Positions 25,890 to 36,407 are shown, numbered from the stretch's first letter. The stretch: 64,000 nucleotides of DNA from Parasedimentitalea maritima (GCF_005771405.1 NZ_VAUA01000002.1:310001-374000), one strand, 5' to 3'. A program made the numbers and translations. The notes: a model not told the origin generated them from the letters alone.

Positions 25890-26729
25890 CTATTTGGTCA
25901 ACCCGATACAGATGATACCCAAGGACACAATGACACCCGCGAGCAAACGTCGACGTTTGGGACCTTCGCCAAACCACATCACGCCTATCATCGCGGCAAA
26001 AATAACCGAAGTTTCGCGTACGGCCGACACAACACCCAGCGGCGCCATTGTGTTGGCGTATAACACTAACCCATAAGCGGTGCCTGATAGCACCCCACCT
26101 AGATAGCCCAGGACCAGGGTTTTTGCCTTGGTTTGCCGCAGCCGTTGCCACCGGGTGCCAAAAACAAAAATCGCGACTGCCAGTTCAGAGACATAAAGCC
26201 AACCAATGTAACCCATTGCGTTGTCTGCTTGGCGGACACCTACGCCATCGACCAGTGAATAAGACGCCACAATGACGGCGGCCCCCACTGCCGCCAAAAC
26301 GCCACCAAGCGGTATGCCGCCACGCACAATGCCCTTGGTCAGGATCAGCACACCACCGGAGATGGTGAACACACCAACCCAGGCCAACCAGGGCAGTGTC
26401 TCGCCCACCCAGAACTGCGCACCCAATGCAATCAGCACCGGAGACAGCCCTCGGGTTATTGGGTAGATCATGCTTAGATCGCCCAACCGATAGGCAACGT
26501 TCAGCAAGAAATAGTAGCCCCAGTGGATCACAGTTGACGCAATGACATAGGGAACAGCCCCCCAGCCGGGGGATGGATACATCATGACAAGTATCACACC
26601 CGGCACCACATGCCCGAGCGCGATCATCCCCAACATAATCGTCTTGTCGCCCGCTCCTTTAACAACGGCGTTCCAAAAAGCGTGCAGGAACGCCGCACCA
26701 AGGACGATTAGAAAGGTGGTCGAACTCAC
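25890..26729 (-). CDS. EamA/DMT-superfamily transporter
   Basis: A 279-residue inner-membrane protein with about ten predicted helices in two EamA repeats, starting SSTTFLIVLGAAFLHAFWNA. Typical half-repeat features are PITRGLSPVLIALGAQFWVG and AVRETSVIFAAMIGVMWFGE. The substrate is unknown; the gene overlaps pbfA (GTGA), so it may move an aminophosphonate or a product of its breakdown. The GTG start at 26729 lies in the pbfA stop region and is the only reasonable start. Confidence 0.82.
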   Translation of the reverse strand: MSSTTFLIVLGAAFLHAFWNAVVKGAGDKTIMLGMIALGHVVPGVILVMMYPSPGWGAVPYVIASTVIHWGYYFLLNVAYRLGDLSMIYPITRGLSPVLIALGAQFWVGETLPWLAWVGVFTISGGVLILTKGIVRGGIPLGGVLAAVGAAVIVASYSLVDGVGVRQADNAMGYIGWLYVSELAVAIFVFGTRWQRLRQTKAKTLVLGYLGGVLSGTAYGLVLYANTMAPLGVVSAVRETSVIFAAMIGVMWFGEGPKRRRLLAGVIVSLGIICIGLTK

Positions 26730-28084
26730 ACGGTTTCATCCTTGATTGCAGCGATGACGATATCCAGTGCGACGTCCAAATCTTCGCGGGATATGGTCAG
26801 TGGTGGCGACAGTGTCAGCACTGACCCCTGTGAGATCTTGTAGCTGAGCCCTGCCTCCAGACAGGCGTAATAGATCTTTTCAGCACGGCCGACATCGGGG
26901 GTTTTGTCGGTGTTGTTATTGACGATCTCCACCCCAAACATCAGTCCACGACCTCGGATATCCGCGACAATTGAAAGATCATCCAATTGGTTGTGTAACT
27001 TAGCCAGCGCATAATCTCCAAGTTCGGCGGCGCGTTCGACAAGCCCGTCTTCTTGGATAATCTGAATTGTGGTCAGGGCCGCACGGGCCGTAACCGGGTT
27101 TTTTTCATGGGTGTAATGCCCGATGGCAAAGTCACCACAGACATCCAGTTCAGGACGCACGATACAGGCGGCTATTGGCAAGATCCCACCGCCAAGGGCC
27201 TTGCCCACAGTCAGAATATCCGGAACAATCTCATCATGTTCACAGCAAAACATCTTGCCGGTTTTGCCCAGTCCCGTTGGAATTTCATCCAAGATCAACA
27301 GCGCGCCATGTTTATCACAGATCGCGCGGATCGCCTTCCAGAAACCGGGCGGTGGCACGATCGGCACTGCGCGCATGGCCTCGGCGATGACAGCTGAGAC
27401 ATCCCCTTCACGTTCCAACACATAATCGAGCATATTGGCGCAGGCCGTGGCACTGGCTTCGAGCGTTTTGTGACCATAGGGGCAACGAGTTGGGTGGAAC
27501 GGTGCGATGTGTTCAGTGCCCGGCAGTAGCGGCCCGGCAATATGGCTGCGAAACGTTGCTTCGCCACCAACCGACGAAGCACCAAGGCCCGCGCCGTGAA
27601 AGGCATCCCAAAAGGAGACTGTTTTGAATCGGCCAGTGGCTGCACGCGCAATCTTCAGAGCCACTTCATTAGCGTCAGATCCGCCGGTGGTGAACAGGAT
27701 CTTGCTCAAATCGCCGGGAGCTATTTCAGTCAGCTTTTCGGCCAGTTCCACAGCCGGATCATTGGTGAAACGACGTGGGGCAAAGGGCAGATCATCCAGC
27801 TGGGCCTTAATAGCTGCAATCAGTTTGGGGTGGCCATAACCGATATGGTGGACCGAGTTGCCATGGAAATCCATGAACCGGTGACCATCTTTGTCCTCAA
27901 TCCAGATGCCATCCGCCTTGGCGATGGTGCTGACACAAGGGCTGGACAGGCTTTGATGTAGAAACGCTTCGGAATCGCGCGCCAGCAGGGGTTTGGATTT
28001 TGGGCCGATGGACTTTTTCAGCCAGGCTTTGCGGGCGTCCGAGGTATTGGACTCCCCTTCGGTGTGTACGATCTGGGGTGTCAT
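26726..28084 (-). CDS. pbfA: PbfA-like class III aminotransferase-fold enzyme, probable (R)-1-hydroxy-2-aminoethylphosphonate ammonia-lyase
   Basis: A 452-residue fold-type I PLP enzyme of the class III aminotransferase family. The PLP lysine is in LTVGKALGGGILP, with LILDEIPTGLGKTGKMF and the substrate-side segment GYGHPKLIAAIKAQLD. PbfA proteins of this family convert (R)-1-hydroxy-2-aminoethylphosphonate to phosphonoacetaldehyde and ammonia, and usually sit beside phnW. The neighbouring phnW-phnA-phnY supports that reading; homology alone would also allow another omega-aminotransferase. A terminator lies between phnY and this gene. Confidence 0.65.
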   Translation of the reverse strand: MTPQIVHTEGESNTSDARKAWLKKSIGPKSKPLLARDSEAFLHQSLSSPCVSTIAKADGIWIEDKDGHRFMDFHGNSVHHIGYGHPKLIAAIKAQLDDLPFAPRRFTNDPAVELAEKLTEIAPGDLSKILFTTGGSDANEVALKIARAATGRFKTVSFWDAFHGAGLGASSVGGEATFRSHIAGPLLPGTEHIAPFHPTRCPYGHKTLEASATACANMLDYVLEREGDVSAVIAEAMRAVPIVPPPGFWKAIRAICDKHGALLILDEIPTGLGKTGKMFCCEHDEIVPDILTVGKALGGGILPIAACIVRPELDVCGDFAIGHYTHEKNPVTARAALTTIQIIQEDGLVERAAELGDYALAKLHNQLDDLSIVADIRGRGLMFGVEIVNNNTDKTPDVGRAEKIYYACLEAGLSYKISQGSVLTLSPPLTISREDLDVALDIVIAAIKDETV

Positions 28085-28106
28085 GATGCCTCGACCAGTA
28101 GTGTGG

Positions 28107-28135
28107 AAAAAAGCGGGGCCCAGTTGGGGCCCCGC
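28107..28135 (-). terminator. Rho-independent terminator between phnY and pbfA
   Basis: On the minus strand GCGGGGCC (28135-28128) pairs with GGCCCCGC (28120-28113) across a seven-base loop and is followed by six T bases. This is a strong intrinsic terminator after phnY. pbfA downstream would need readthrough or its own promoter. Confidence 0.85.
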
Positions 28136-28154
28136 AGTCGGGGAGAGTTCCGGG

Positions 28155-29606
28155 TTAGTTGGGCCAGGGCAGCGAGTAAGTCTTGACGTTGGTGAAGAAC
28201 TTCATCGCCTCAGTCACGCCTTCTTTGACGCCATTACCGCTGTCCTTGATGCCGCCAAAGGGCGAGGTTTCAATGCGGTATCCGGGTTGCTCCCAGATGT
28301 TGCATGTGCCCACGTCCAGCCCATTGATGTAAGAAATCGCCCGGTTCAGGTCATTGGTGCAAACACCGGACGACAGGCCAAAATCGGTTGAGTTCGAGAT
28401 TGCCATAACCTCTTCATCATTGTCTGGCACCCGCACGATTGGCACGATGGGTCCAAAAGTTTCTTCCATCACCAGCTCGCTGTCATGAGGTACGTGGTCA
28501 ACCACGATGGGAGGCAGCAATGCGCCCTGACGGCCGGGATGATAGAGGATTTTTGCCCCTTCTTTCTCGGCCTGATAGACGCGGTTTTCAAAAATCTCAG
28601 CCGCCTGGGAATGGATCACACAGCCCAGTTGCGTTTCAGGATCCTGTGGATCACCGAACTTGATCGCCTTGGCTTTTTCCAGAACCAGCGGCACAAATTT
28701 GTCGGCTACACTTTCCTGCACCAGGATACGCTTGATCGCTGTGCAACGCTGGCCCGAGTTTCCAGTCGCACCGGCCACAGCAATTGTTGCGGCCTTTTCC
28801 AGGTCTTCATCACTCAGATCGTTGCAGATGATCAGCGGGTCATTTCCGCCCAATTCCAGCGCTTGGCGCTTGTAACCGGCTTTGTCCGCAATGATTTTCC
28901 CCACAGGCACACCACCGGTAAAGGTGATGATGTCGATGTTATCATTGGTGATCATTTCATCACCGATGTCCTGCGGCAGGCCAGTAACGATCTGGAACAT
29001 TTCTGGCGGCAAACCGGCATCATACAGAATATCCGCCAACGCAATTGCCGTCAGCGGTGTCAGTTCAGTTGGTTTGCAGACCATGCAGTTGTTGGTAGCA
29101 ATCGACGGTGCGATCTTGTGGCTGACCATGTTCAACGGGTGGTTAAACGGTGTGATCGCTGAGATCGTACGCACAGGTTCCCGCTTGGTATAGATCTTGC
29201 GGTCCTTACCGTTGTGGGTCAAATCACAGGAAAAAATCTCACCGTCATCATTCAGCGCCTGATGCGAGGCAAACTGGTAGACGTCCTGCGCGCGTTTGGT
29301 CTCGTAAATGGCGTGCTGGTGGCAGATGCCCAGTTCCAGTGTCAGCCATTTGGCCAGATCCTCGCGCCGCTCGCCAATCAGCTCACCAGCGCGTTGCAGG
29401 ATCTGGCTGCGCTCATAGCGGGTGAGTTTGGACTTATAGTTGGCAGCAATTTCAAAGGCCTGCCGGGCGTGCTCGGCGGTGCCCGCAGGCACCGTTCCGA
29501 TCACTTCATCCGTGTAAGGATACTTCACCTCGATCACGTTATCGGTAAAGACTGTCTTGCCCCCGATACGCATACCTTCGTGGCGAACTTCGATCTTGTC
29601 TGCCAT
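28155..29606 (-). CDS. phnY: phosphonoacetaldehyde dehydrogenase
   Basis: PhnY oxidises phosphonoacetaldehyde to phosphonoacetate with NAD+. The 483-residue aldehyde dehydrogenase has the general base Glu in LELGGNDPL and the catalytic Cys in GNSGQRCTA, with the coenzyme loop [12 protein letters not shown]. The start at 29606 is chosen because AAGGA lies about nine bases upstream and the length matches known PhnY; the ATG at 29624 is six codons earlier without a ribosome site. It lies 19 bases after phnA, the usual order phnW-phnA-phnY. Confidence 0.92.
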   Translation of the reverse strand: MADKIEVRHEGMRIGGKTVFTDNVIEVKYPYTDEVIGTVPAGTAEHARQAFEIAANYKSKLTRYERSQILQRAGELIGERREDLAKWLTLELGICHQHAIYETKRAQDVYQFASHQALNDDGEIFSCDLTHNGKDRKIYTKREPVRTISAITPFNHPLNMVSHKIAPSIATNNCMVCKPTELTPLTAIALADILYDAGLPPEMFQIVTGLPQDIGDEMITNDNIDIITFTGGVPVGKIIADKAGYKRQALELGGNDPLIICNDLSDEDLEKAATIAVAGATGNSGQRCTAIKRILVQESVADKFVPLVLEKAKAIKFGDPQDPETQLGCVIHSQAAEIFENRVYQAEKEGAKILYHPGRQGALLPPIVVDHVPHDSELVMEETFGPIVPIVRVPDNDEEVMAISNSTDFGLSSGVCTNDLNRAISYINGLDVGTCNIWEQPGYRIETSPFGGIKDSGNGVKEGVTEAMKFFTNVKTYSLPWPN

Positions 29607-29625
29607 TGTCTGGTTATCCTTCATA

Positions 29626-30870
29626 TCAAAGCGCCGCCGCGGTGGTGGCGTAGAAAAACGCATCAAAATTGCGCAGATCCGGTTTGCTGCCCAGATCGAT
29701 CACACGGTTGACGATGAAGGGGACAACCTGCTCGGTCAATCCGCCATGGCTGCGCAGTGGTTCATTCAGGGCGGCCAGATCGTGACGGTGCTCAGAGGTG
29801 CCGATGCAGATATTTTCGCCTGAGACCATGACGATATCGCCAATACGGTCGGCAGGCAGTTCAAAATCTTCGACAGCACGTTCTCGGGTCAGAACATGGG
29901 TCATACCCGGGATGGCCTGCAAGCGAGCGACCACGTCGTTCCGATCAGCGCCATCAGGCAGATAGGCGGTGGCAAAAGATCCCAGCGCGCCGTGGTGTAC
30001 CACATAAGGGTCAGTGATTGGCAGGATCACCCGCGCTGCGGCCTCACCCAGCCATTCGTCCAACACGTCCTGCACATAGATCACCGCAGGCGAACCATCG
30101 GCCAGATGCTTGGGTTTCATGCCGTGGTCGGCAGTGACAACAATCGCTGCGCCCATTTCGTCCAGCTGTGCCAGATACTTGTCGAACATTTCATAGAACG
30201 ACTTCGCATCGGCCTGATCGGGTGCATATTTGTGCTGCACATAGTCGGTGGTGGTCAGGTACATCACGTCCGGCTGCCACTCGGCCAGAAGTTTGACGCC
30301 CGCAGCAAAGACGAATTCGGACAGATCAGCCGAATAGACTTCGGGCTGAACCATGCCCAGCCATTTGCTGGCCTCGTCCTGACCGTGCTCCGCAGCCGTC
30401 GAAGTATCGGATTTCTCGGCCGAGAAACACTTGGCGCGGTCATCGTCAAATGACAGGCCAGCACCCAGCAATGCGCGCAGCTTGTCTTTGGCAGTGACAA
30501 TCGCCACCTTAGCACCGGCCTCGTAGAACTTAGAGAACACTGTGGGCGCGCGCAGGAAACGCACGTCGTTCATCATAACTTCCTCACCGGTTTCCGGCTC
30601 GTAGAGGAAGTTACCACAGATACCATGCACGATTGGCGGACGACCGGTGGCGATGGACAGGTTGTTGGGGTTGGTGAACGATGGGATCACCGAGTGGGCT
30701 AGCCGGTCAGTGCCAGTTTCACGCATACGTTTCAGCGTTGGCATCAGACCATCAGCGATGGCCTTATCCAGGTACTCAGGCTCGCAGCCGTCCAGACAGA
30801 TCGCAATCGCGCAGACCTTGGGGGTGGGATAAATGCGGCCATTGGCTTCGACAGGGGATATAGTAGTCAT
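29626..30870 (-). CDS. phnA: phosphonoacetate hydrolase
   Basis: PhnA cleaves the C-P bond of phosphonoacetate to acetate and phosphate. The 414-residue alkaline phosphatase-superfamily enzyme shows a metal Asp in [13 protein letters not shown], the nucleophile Thr in [16 protein letters not shown], metal residues in [16 protein letters not shown] and [13 protein letters not shown], and a late His in VVHHGALGS. All two-zinc site positions seem present. It is preceded by phnW with an 18-base gap containing GGAAG. Confidence 0.92.
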   Translation of the reverse strand: MTTISPVEANGRIYPTPKVCAIAICLDGCEPEYLDKAIADGLMPTLKRMRETGTDRLAHSVIPSFTNPNNLSIATGRPPIVHGICGNFLYEPETGEEVMMNDVRFLRAPTVFSKFYEAGAKVAIVTAKDKLRALLGAGLSFDDDRAKCFSAEKSDTSTAAEHGQDEASKWLGMVQPEVYSADLSEFVFAAGVKLLAEWQPDVMYLTTTDYVQHKYAPDQADAKSFYEMFDKYLAQLDEMGAAIVVTADHGMKPKHLADGSPAVIYVQDVLDEWLGEAAARVILPITDPYVVHHGALGSFATAYLPDGADRNDVVARLQAIPGMTHVLTRERAVEDFELPADRIGDIVMVSGENICIGTSEHRHDLAALNEPLRSHGGLTEQVVPFIVNRVIDLGSKPDLRNFDAFFYATTAAAL

Positions 30871-30888
30871 GGGTCTTCCTTTACGTAT

Positions 30889-32076
30889 TCAGGCCGCCAA
30901 TTTGGCGCGTTCTTCTAGTGCTCGGGCGGGAGGTGTCGCGGTTTTCACGCCCATCTCTGCCAGAGTATCCTTTGCTGCGGCAATCACCTGCCGCATTACA
31001 TGTTCATCCATCTGGCCAATGCAGCCTATGCGGAAACTTTCAACCACAGTGAGCTTGCCGGGATAGATGATAAAGCCCTTTGCCTTCATCAGATCGTAAA
31101 ATTCGCTAAAGACGAATTTCGGATCTGCCGGGCAGAAAAAGGTAACGATGATGGGCGACAGCCAGCGATCTTTGAGCAGGGTTTCAAAACCCAACTCGCG
31201 CAGACCAGCCACCATCACATCGCGGTTGCGGGTGTAGCGTGCGCCGCGGCCCTCGACCCCGCCTTCAGCCTCATGGGCGCGCAGGGCTTCAAGAAAGGCA
31301 GCAACCACATGAGTAGGTGGCGTGAACCGCCACTGGCCGGTTTTGTTCATAGTGGCCCATTGGGCATGCACGTCCAGACTGATCGAGGTGCTGTTGCCTT
31401 TGGCGGCTTCCAGCTCGGACTTGCGGGCAATGATAAAGCCAAATCCGGGTACGCCTTCGATACACTTGTTGGCCGAAGACACCAGCGCCTCATAGCGCAC
31501 CTGTGCCACTTCCAGCGGTATCGCACCAAAGGCTGACATGCTGTCGACCAGCAACTTGCGCCCCGCAGCGTAGGTCACCTGCGAAATTTCCTCCACCGGG
31601 TTCAAGATACCAGAACTGGTTTCACAGTGGATCGCCACCACATGAGTAATGGCCGGATCATCCGCCAGGATCTGCGCCACTTCGTCGCCGCGCGGCGGCA
31701 GGTAATCACCTTTGTCCAAGATCACATGATCGCGGCCCAGATATGCAAGGGTCTGAGCCGTGCGCTGGCCATAAGCTCCATTGGCCAACACCAGAACCTT
31801 GCCGTCACGCGGCACAAAGCTACCCAACATTGCCTCAACCGAAAATGTGCCACTGCCCTGCATTGGAACGCAGTCAAAGTCATCTGCGCCCTGCCCCAGC
31901 ATCGCCAGCAGCCGTCTGCGCATTTCAGCAGTCATGGCGCGGAAGTCATCATCCCAACTGCCCCAGTCGCGCAACATGGCTTCTTTTACAGCATATGAGG
32001 TGGTTAGCGGCCCAGGCGTCAGCAGGTAAGGTTCGCCCAGACGGGGGGATTCTATCGCGTTATCTCGGCTGGTCAT
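30889..32076 (-). CDS. phnW: 2-aminoethylphosphonate-pyruvate transaminase
   Basis: PhnW moves the amino group of 2-aminoethylphosphonate to pyruvate, giving phosphonoacetaldehyde and alanine. The 395-residue class V aminotransferase starts with [18 protein letters not shown], has the PLP lysine in [14 protein letters not shown], and ends with [20 protein letters not shown]. The ATG at 32076 has GGAG upstream. It is the first gene of the phnW-phnA-phnY operon and diverges from the LysR gene, whose operator candidate lies in the gap. Confidence 0.95.
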   Translation of the reverse strand: MTSRDNAIESPRLGEPYLLTPGPLTTSYAVKEAMLRDWGSWDDDFRAMTAEMRRRLLAMLGQGADDFDCVPMQGSGTFSVEAMLGSFVPRDGKVLVLANGAYGQRTAQTLAYLGRDHVILDKGDYLPPRGDEVAQILADDPAITHVVAIHCETSSGILNPVEEISQVTYAAGRKLLVDSMSAFGAIPLEVAQVRYEALVSSANKCIEGVPGFGFIIARKSELEAAKGNSTSISLDVHAQWATMNKTGQWRFTPPTHVVAAFLEALRAHEAEGGVEGRGARYTRNRDVMVAGLRELGFETLLKDRWLSPIIVTFFCPADPKFVFSEFYDLMKAKGFIIYPGKLTVVESFRIGCIGQMDEHVMRQVIAAAKDTLAEMGVKTATPPARALEERAKLAA

Positions 32077-32154
32077 GGTGGTCTCCGAACACTCTTTTCA
32101 AGGTAAGCATTGCGGCATGTCTGCCCATATGTAAAATTGTAAAAAACGATTAAT

Positions 32155-32173
32155 CTATAGGTTCCCCCTATAG
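32155..32173. promoter_or_regulatory. perfect 19-bp palindrome, candidate LysR operator in the phnW-phnR gap
   Basis: CTATAGG (32155-32161) and CCTATAG (32167-32173) form a perfect inverted repeat around TTCCC. It fits the T-N11-A pattern of LysR sites and lies 16 bases before the regulator start and about 80 bases before phnW. Binding is inferred. Confidence 0.55.
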
Positions 32174-32189
32174 CACAAGGAAGCTGTTC

Positions 32190-33080
32190 ATGCGCCATAG
32201 CCAATTGAAGGCATTTCATCATGTCGCCCTATTGGGAGGCTTCTCTCGTGCGGCTGAATCACTGCACCTGACACAACCGGCAATTTCAGAACAGGTTCGC
32301 AAATTGGAACAAGAACATGACGTTTTATTGTTCAGCCGGGATCGTAAACGGGTTCGGCTGACAGATGCTGGCGAACGCTTGTTTCTGATGACCAAACAGT
32401 ATTTTGAGATCGAACAGCATATCCACGACTATATGTCCGAAACCAGCGCTGCGATTGATGGCACCCTGCGTATCATCGCAGATTCAGCGCATCACGTTAC
32501 GGACATTTTGCGAACTTTTCGGACCAGGTATCCCAATGTCACTGTCAGTTTGCGCGTGGGTAACACTGGCGAAATCCTGGAAGAACTGCGTGCCTATAAC
32601 GCCGAGATAGGCGTCGCTGGCAGCCCATCACCGGGAAAAGACATGGAAGTGTTGGATCTGGGAGCCACTGAAATTATTGGATTTGCCAGCAAAGGGTTAC
32701 TACCGGCGGGAAAAACAACTGTAACCCTGAAGGAACTGTCAAAAATGCCACTGGTTTTCCGAGAAGTTGGCTCAAAAACTCGGGAGAAGCTGGTTCAGGA
32801 GGCGGCAAAACAACGTATTGCCCTCACCCCAGCAATTGAAGCGGAAGGACGCGAGGCTGTACGCGAAGTGGTGGCTTCGGGAGCTGGAATTGGGTTTGTT
32901 TCATTGGCAGAGTTTGGTCACGATGAACGACTGGTGCCAATTCAGGTCGTCGGTACCAATATTGCCATGAGTGAATCGTTGGTTCATCTCGGCCAGCGGC
33001 GGGACGTCAAAGTGATCCGGGCCTTTATGGATTGTGCCCGCGGCATACAGACAAAAAAAGTACCCCCTGCCAAAGTTTGA
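32190..33080 (+). CDS. phnR: LysR-family regulator of aminophosphonate catabolism
   Basis: A 296-residue LTTR with an N-terminal winged HTH (about residues 1-60, GFSRAAESLHLTQPAISEQV) and a C-terminal effector-binding domain (RIIADSAHHVTDILRTFR). It is divergent from phnW with a 113-base gap, the classic arrangement for a LysR activator of the adjacent operon. The effector is probably 2-aminoethylphosphonate or an intermediate, which is inferred. The ATG at 32190 has AAGGAAG upstream. Confidence 0.82.
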   Translation: MRHSQLKAFHHVALLGGFSRAAESLHLTQPAISEQVRKLEQEHDVLLFSRDRKRVRLTDAGERLFLMTKQYFEIEQHIHDYMSETSAAIDGTLRIIADSAHHVTDILRTFRTRYPNVTVSLRVGNTGEILEELRAYNAEIGVAGSPSPGKDMEVLDLGATEIIGFASKGLLPAGKTTVTLKELSKMPLVFREVGSKTREKLVQEAAKQRIALTPAIEAEGREAVREVVASGAGIGFVSLAEFGHDERLVPIQVVGTNIAMSESLVHLGQRRDVKVIRAFMDCARGIQTKKVPPAKV

Positions 33081-33094
33081 CCTTAGACAGGGGG
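33050..33094 (-). terminator. terminator of the phosphonate ABC transporter operon, inside the end of phnR
   Basis: On the minus strand CCCCCTG (33094-33088) pairs with CAGGGGG (33069-33063) across an 18-base loop, followed after TAC by seven T bases. It ends the transporter operon that converges on phnR, so its T-run lies within the last codons of phnR. Confidence 0.75.
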
Positions 33095-33120
33095 AATACT
33101 CGTTAACAACGCAGTGGTAT

Positions 33121-35142
33121 TTAGCGCGCGCGCCAGGCCTGTGTCCGCCGCAGAATGCCCTTGGAGGCAATCAGGTGCAAAATGCGGGCCGCAGCATTGG
33201 TGTAGAAGATCATCATGCCCATCGCCGCTGCAGGCGCGATATCCCCTGCATCATCCATGTTGAGGACCGCGATTGATGCCAGGGAGGTTTTTGGTGAGTA
33301 CAAAAACACCACCGCTGACACCGTGGTCATTGCGTTGACGAACAGGTAGATCGAAATATCAAGCACCGCTGGCATACAAACGGGCACCGTGACCCGGCTG
33401 AACAGTTTCAGGGTTGGCTGTTTTAGAGACGCCGACACCGATTCAAATTCACGATCCATCTGCTTCAATGCCGTCACCGCCGTCAGGTGCGACACAGTGT
33501 AGAAGTGTGTGACAGCGGAAATAACCAGAATGGCCATGGTTCCATAGATCACATTCAGCGGATTGGATGGGTTGTTGAAGAAGAAGATGTAGGCAAGGCC
33601 CAGAACCATTCCCGGAATAGCCATCGGCAACATCGCGATCATCTGGAATAGGGATCGCCCAACCCGAAAGCCTTTGGATTTTTCAACCAGATAGGCCCCA
33701 AAGAAGATAACTGCGGTCCCTACAACTGCTGTGATCAGACCAAGCTTGATCGAGTTGTAGTAAGACCCCCAACCGCCGCCATCCATTTTGTCGAACTGGT
33801 AGTTGTTCAGAGACAGGCTTAGATCATAGGGCCAAAACTTGATCAGCGCAGCAAATTGGCAAACCGCAAGGATTCCGACAATGAAGAGACCAACCAGGCT
33901 GGAATAGACCAAGAAGATCCGATCCATCTTTGGATTGGGATTGGGTTGATAGGGAACTGATCGCGCCGAAAGCGCAGCAACCTGTTTGCTTTGCACATAC
34001 CGATCCAGTGCGAAGGCAAAGATGGCCGGAATGATCAGAACAACGGAAACCACCGCGCCCATCTCAAAGTTTTGCTGACCAATCACCTGCTTGTAGATAT
34101 CGACTGCCAGTACGTTGAACTGACCTCCGATCACTTTGGGCAAACCAAAATCGGTGATGACAAGATTGAACACCACAAAGCTGGCGGAAATCAGGCCATA
34201 GCGCGCACCGGGAATGGTAACAGTCCAAAAGGTGCGCCATGGCGTGGCCCGTAACGACGACGCTGCCTCGTATAGCCGCGCATCAGAAATCGCCAGCGCG
34301 GTTGAGATGATCAGAAAAGCATGGGGAAAGGTGAAGAACACTGAACCGATGACAATGCCAATTGGGCCATAGATGCTAGCTCCAAAGAGCAGTTCCTTGA
34401 GCATGCCCTGATTGCCGAACAGATAGACCAGTGCAATCCCCGGCAGCAGCGAAGGTACCAGGATTGGAGCCATTGCAATCAGCCGGAACACTCCTTTGAA
34501 CCGCATGCAGCTTCGGTTCAGAGCATAGGCAAACCAAAAGGCCAGCGTTACAGTAACCACGGTGCTGAGAACTGCGATAAACAAAGAGTTCTTGATCGAG
34601 TTGAACAAGGCCGGGGTGGAGAAGTAATTGACAAAGTTATCGAAGCCCGTGGATTTCACAGGGCGCAGCTGAACGCGGCGAAAGCTGTTACTGTCTAAGG
34701 TGGTCCATTCGGCATCATCATGCAGGGTGGAGCCCACCAGAAAGCGCCCGCCTGGCTGAGCGTTGCGGATCTGGTACATCACCGGACTGCGGAAACTGAA
34801 ATCAGGAAACAGCTGGGTGACTGGCAGGCGGCTATCTGAGCCGGCGCTCAAATCAGCATCGGAATAGGCACCCGTTGCGACATTCAAATCGACAGGGTTC
34901 AAGATCGCCCCATCAAACACGCCGTCCTGATCAGAAACCTGCATTTCATACTGTGACAGCTCAAACCGATAGGTCGAAAAAGACTTCGACAGCATTGCGT
35001 AGAGCGGAAAGGCCAGCGTCACCACCAGATACAAGGCGATCACAATCATACCGCTGCGCATGATGATATCATCACGGCTCAACTTACTTTTGATCACTGG
35101 GCCCGGTGGCATCGACGAGATATTGGTTGACGGGCTGGTCAT
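33121..35142 (-). CDS. phnU2: aminophosphonate ABC transporter, fused permease
   Basis: A 673-residue inner-membrane protein made of two fused BPD permease modules with about twelve helices. EAA-type loops are EAASSLRATPWRTF in the first half and ESVSASLKQPTLKLF in the second. A predicted loop of more than 100 residues follows the first helix (after LYLVVTLAFPLYAMLSKSFS) and is likely periplasmic. Fused permeases of this kind are known from iron(III)-type and PhnU2 families. It overlaps the ATPase gene by ATGA. The symbol follows the family name, not experiment. Confidence 0.8.
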   Translation of the reverse strand: MTSPSTNISSMPPGPVIKSKLSRDDIIMRSGMIVIALYLVVTLAFPLYAMLSKSFSTYRFELSQYEMQVSDQDGVFDGAILNPVDLNVATGAYSDADLSAGSDSRLPVTQLFPDFSFRSPVMYQIRNAQPGGRFLVGSTLHDDAEWTTLDSNSFRRVQLRPVKSTGFDNFVNYFSTPALFNSIKNSLFIAVLSTVVTVTLAFWFAYALNRSCMRFKGVFRLIAMAPILVPSLLPGIALVYLFGNQGMLKELLFGASIYGPIGIVIGSVFFTFPHAFLIISTALAISDARLYEAASSLRATPWRTFWTVTIPGARYGLISASFVVFNLVITDFGLPKVIGGQFNVLAVDIYKQVIGQQNFEMGAVVSVVLIIPAIFAFALDRYVQSKQVAALSARSVPYQPNPNPKMDRIFLVYSSLVGLFIVGILAVCQFAALIKFWPYDLSLSLNNYQFDKMDGGGWGSYYNSIKLGLITAVVGTAVIFFGAYLVEKSKGFRVGRSLFQMIAMLPMAIPGMVLGLAYIFFFNNPSNPLNVIYGTMAILVISAVTHFYTVSHLTAVTALKQMDREFESVSASLKQPTLKLFSRVTVPVCMPAVLDISIYLFVNAMTTVSAVVFLYSPKTSLASIAVLNMDDAGDIAPAAAMGMMIFYTNAAARILHLIASKGILRRTQAWRAR

Positions 35143-36278
35143 CAGTTTGCCTCCACACGCGGGAAGGCCATCAGACGGTCCTGCGGCAGTTCAACCACCA
35201 TGTCCTTGCCCTCTTCCAGCTCAAACCGGCGCACGGCATTGATGGAGAAATCAGCAATAAGCTCGGATGCGCCAAAGTACTCATTTTGCAAGCGACAACG
35301 CCAGAACGATCCTAGAAACTCCATCTCTGCCAGCTTGACCGTGAATACGTTTTCCGGATCTCCGATAACGTCTGTTTCGTCGGGCGCACTTGTGCCGTTG
35401 CCGTGGGGGATCACGTCTTCGGGCCGGATGGCCGCTACAATAGTTTCACCGTCGGAGAAGTGGTGGGTCTGGCTTTTTACAATATCACTGTCTGCGCCAA
35501 TCGAAATACCTGCCTTACCCCTAGCGGTTGCCGGAAGCTGGTTCATTTCGCCAATGAAATCAGCCACAAACAAGTTGGCCGGTTCGCGATATATCTCGGT
35601 TGGAGAGCCGACCTGTTCGATCACCCCCTGGTTCATCACAACAATCTTGTCCGCCATGGTCAGCGCTTCTTCCTGGTCGTGTGTCACCATGACTGTGGTC
35701 ACACCCAGTTTACGCTGCAGCTCCTTGATTTCATGACGCAGGTGAACCCGCACCTTGGCATCCAGCGCCGACAGCGGTTCATCCAGCAAAAGCAAGCCTG
35801 GGTTGGTGGCGATGGCGCGCGCCAATGCGATGCGTTGTTGTTGTCCACCTGACAGTTGTGCAGGGTACTTTGTGCCCTGTTCTGGCAGACCTACAAGCTC
35901 CAGAAGCTCATGAACGCGCACGGCAATTTCTGATTTATCGCGTCCGGTATTTTCCAGGCCAAAGGCGATGTTCTTCTCAATCGTCAGATTGGGAAACAGG
36001 GCGTAAGACTGGAAAACGATACCGAAATCGCGTTCCGAAGGCGGCAGGTTCGACACATCCTTGCCATCCTGCATAACAGAGCCTTTGGTCTGCAGATCCA
36101 ACCCGGCGATCGCCCGCAGCAAGGTGGTTTTTCCGCAGCCCGAAGGCCCGAGGAAACAAATAAATTCACCCTCGTGTATGTCCAGGGATATGTCTTTCAG
36201 AGCCAGGAATTCGCCAAAGGCTTTCCAGAGGTTCGAGATACTCAGGTAGAGTTCGCCTGATGCTGTTGCTTGCGTCAC
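35142..36278 (-). CDS. phnT2: aminophosphonate ABC transporter, ATPase
   Basis: A 378-residue ATPase for import of aminoethylphosphonate-type substrates. It has Walker A GPSGCGKT, Q-loop VFQSYALFPN, signature LSGGQQQR, Walker B LLLLDEPLSALD and H-loop MVTHDQEEA, plus a C-terminal TOBE-like domain with VAAIRPEDV. The GTG at 36278 is preceded by AGGAT; the open frame upstream does not align with ABC sequences. The stop overlaps the permease start. Confidence 0.85.
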   Translation of the reverse strand: MTQATASGELYLSISNLWKAFGEFLALKDISLDIHEGEFICFLGPSGCGKTTLLRAIAGLDLQTKGSVMQDGKDVSNLPPSERDFGIVFQSYALFPNLTIEKNIAFGLENTGRDKSEIAVRVHELLELVGLPEQGTKYPAQLSGGQQQRIALARAIATNPGLLLLDEPLSALDAKVRVHLRHEIKELQRKLGVTTVMVTHDQEEALTMADKIVVMNQGVIEQVGSPTEIYREPANLFVADFIGEMNQLPATARGKAGISIGADSDIVKSQTHHFSDGETIVAAIRPEDVIPHGNGTSAPDETDVIGDPENVFTVKLAEMEFLGSFWRCRLQNEYFGASELIADFSINAVRRFELEEGKDMVVELPQDRLMAFPRVEAN

Positions 36279-36374
36279 GGAATTGATCCTTCGGTCTGCG
36301 CTTTGCGCACGGGCCGACACGTCGCGGCCAAGGCCACCATACACTGTCGGAATAATTTAGGGGATTTAGGGCGA

Positions 36375-36396
36375 CGAGGGGCAAACCTGCCCCTCG
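36375..36396 (-). terminator. hairpin between the binding-protein and ATPase genes
   Basis: CGAGGGGCA and TGCCCCTCG form a perfect 9-bp stem with a four-base loop in the 129-base gap between the binding-protein and ATPase genes. Such hairpins commonly let the binding protein be made in excess by protecting or partly ending its transcript. No strong T-run follows on the minus strand. Confidence 0.65.
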
Positions 36397-36407
36397 CTTT
36401 GTGGTGC

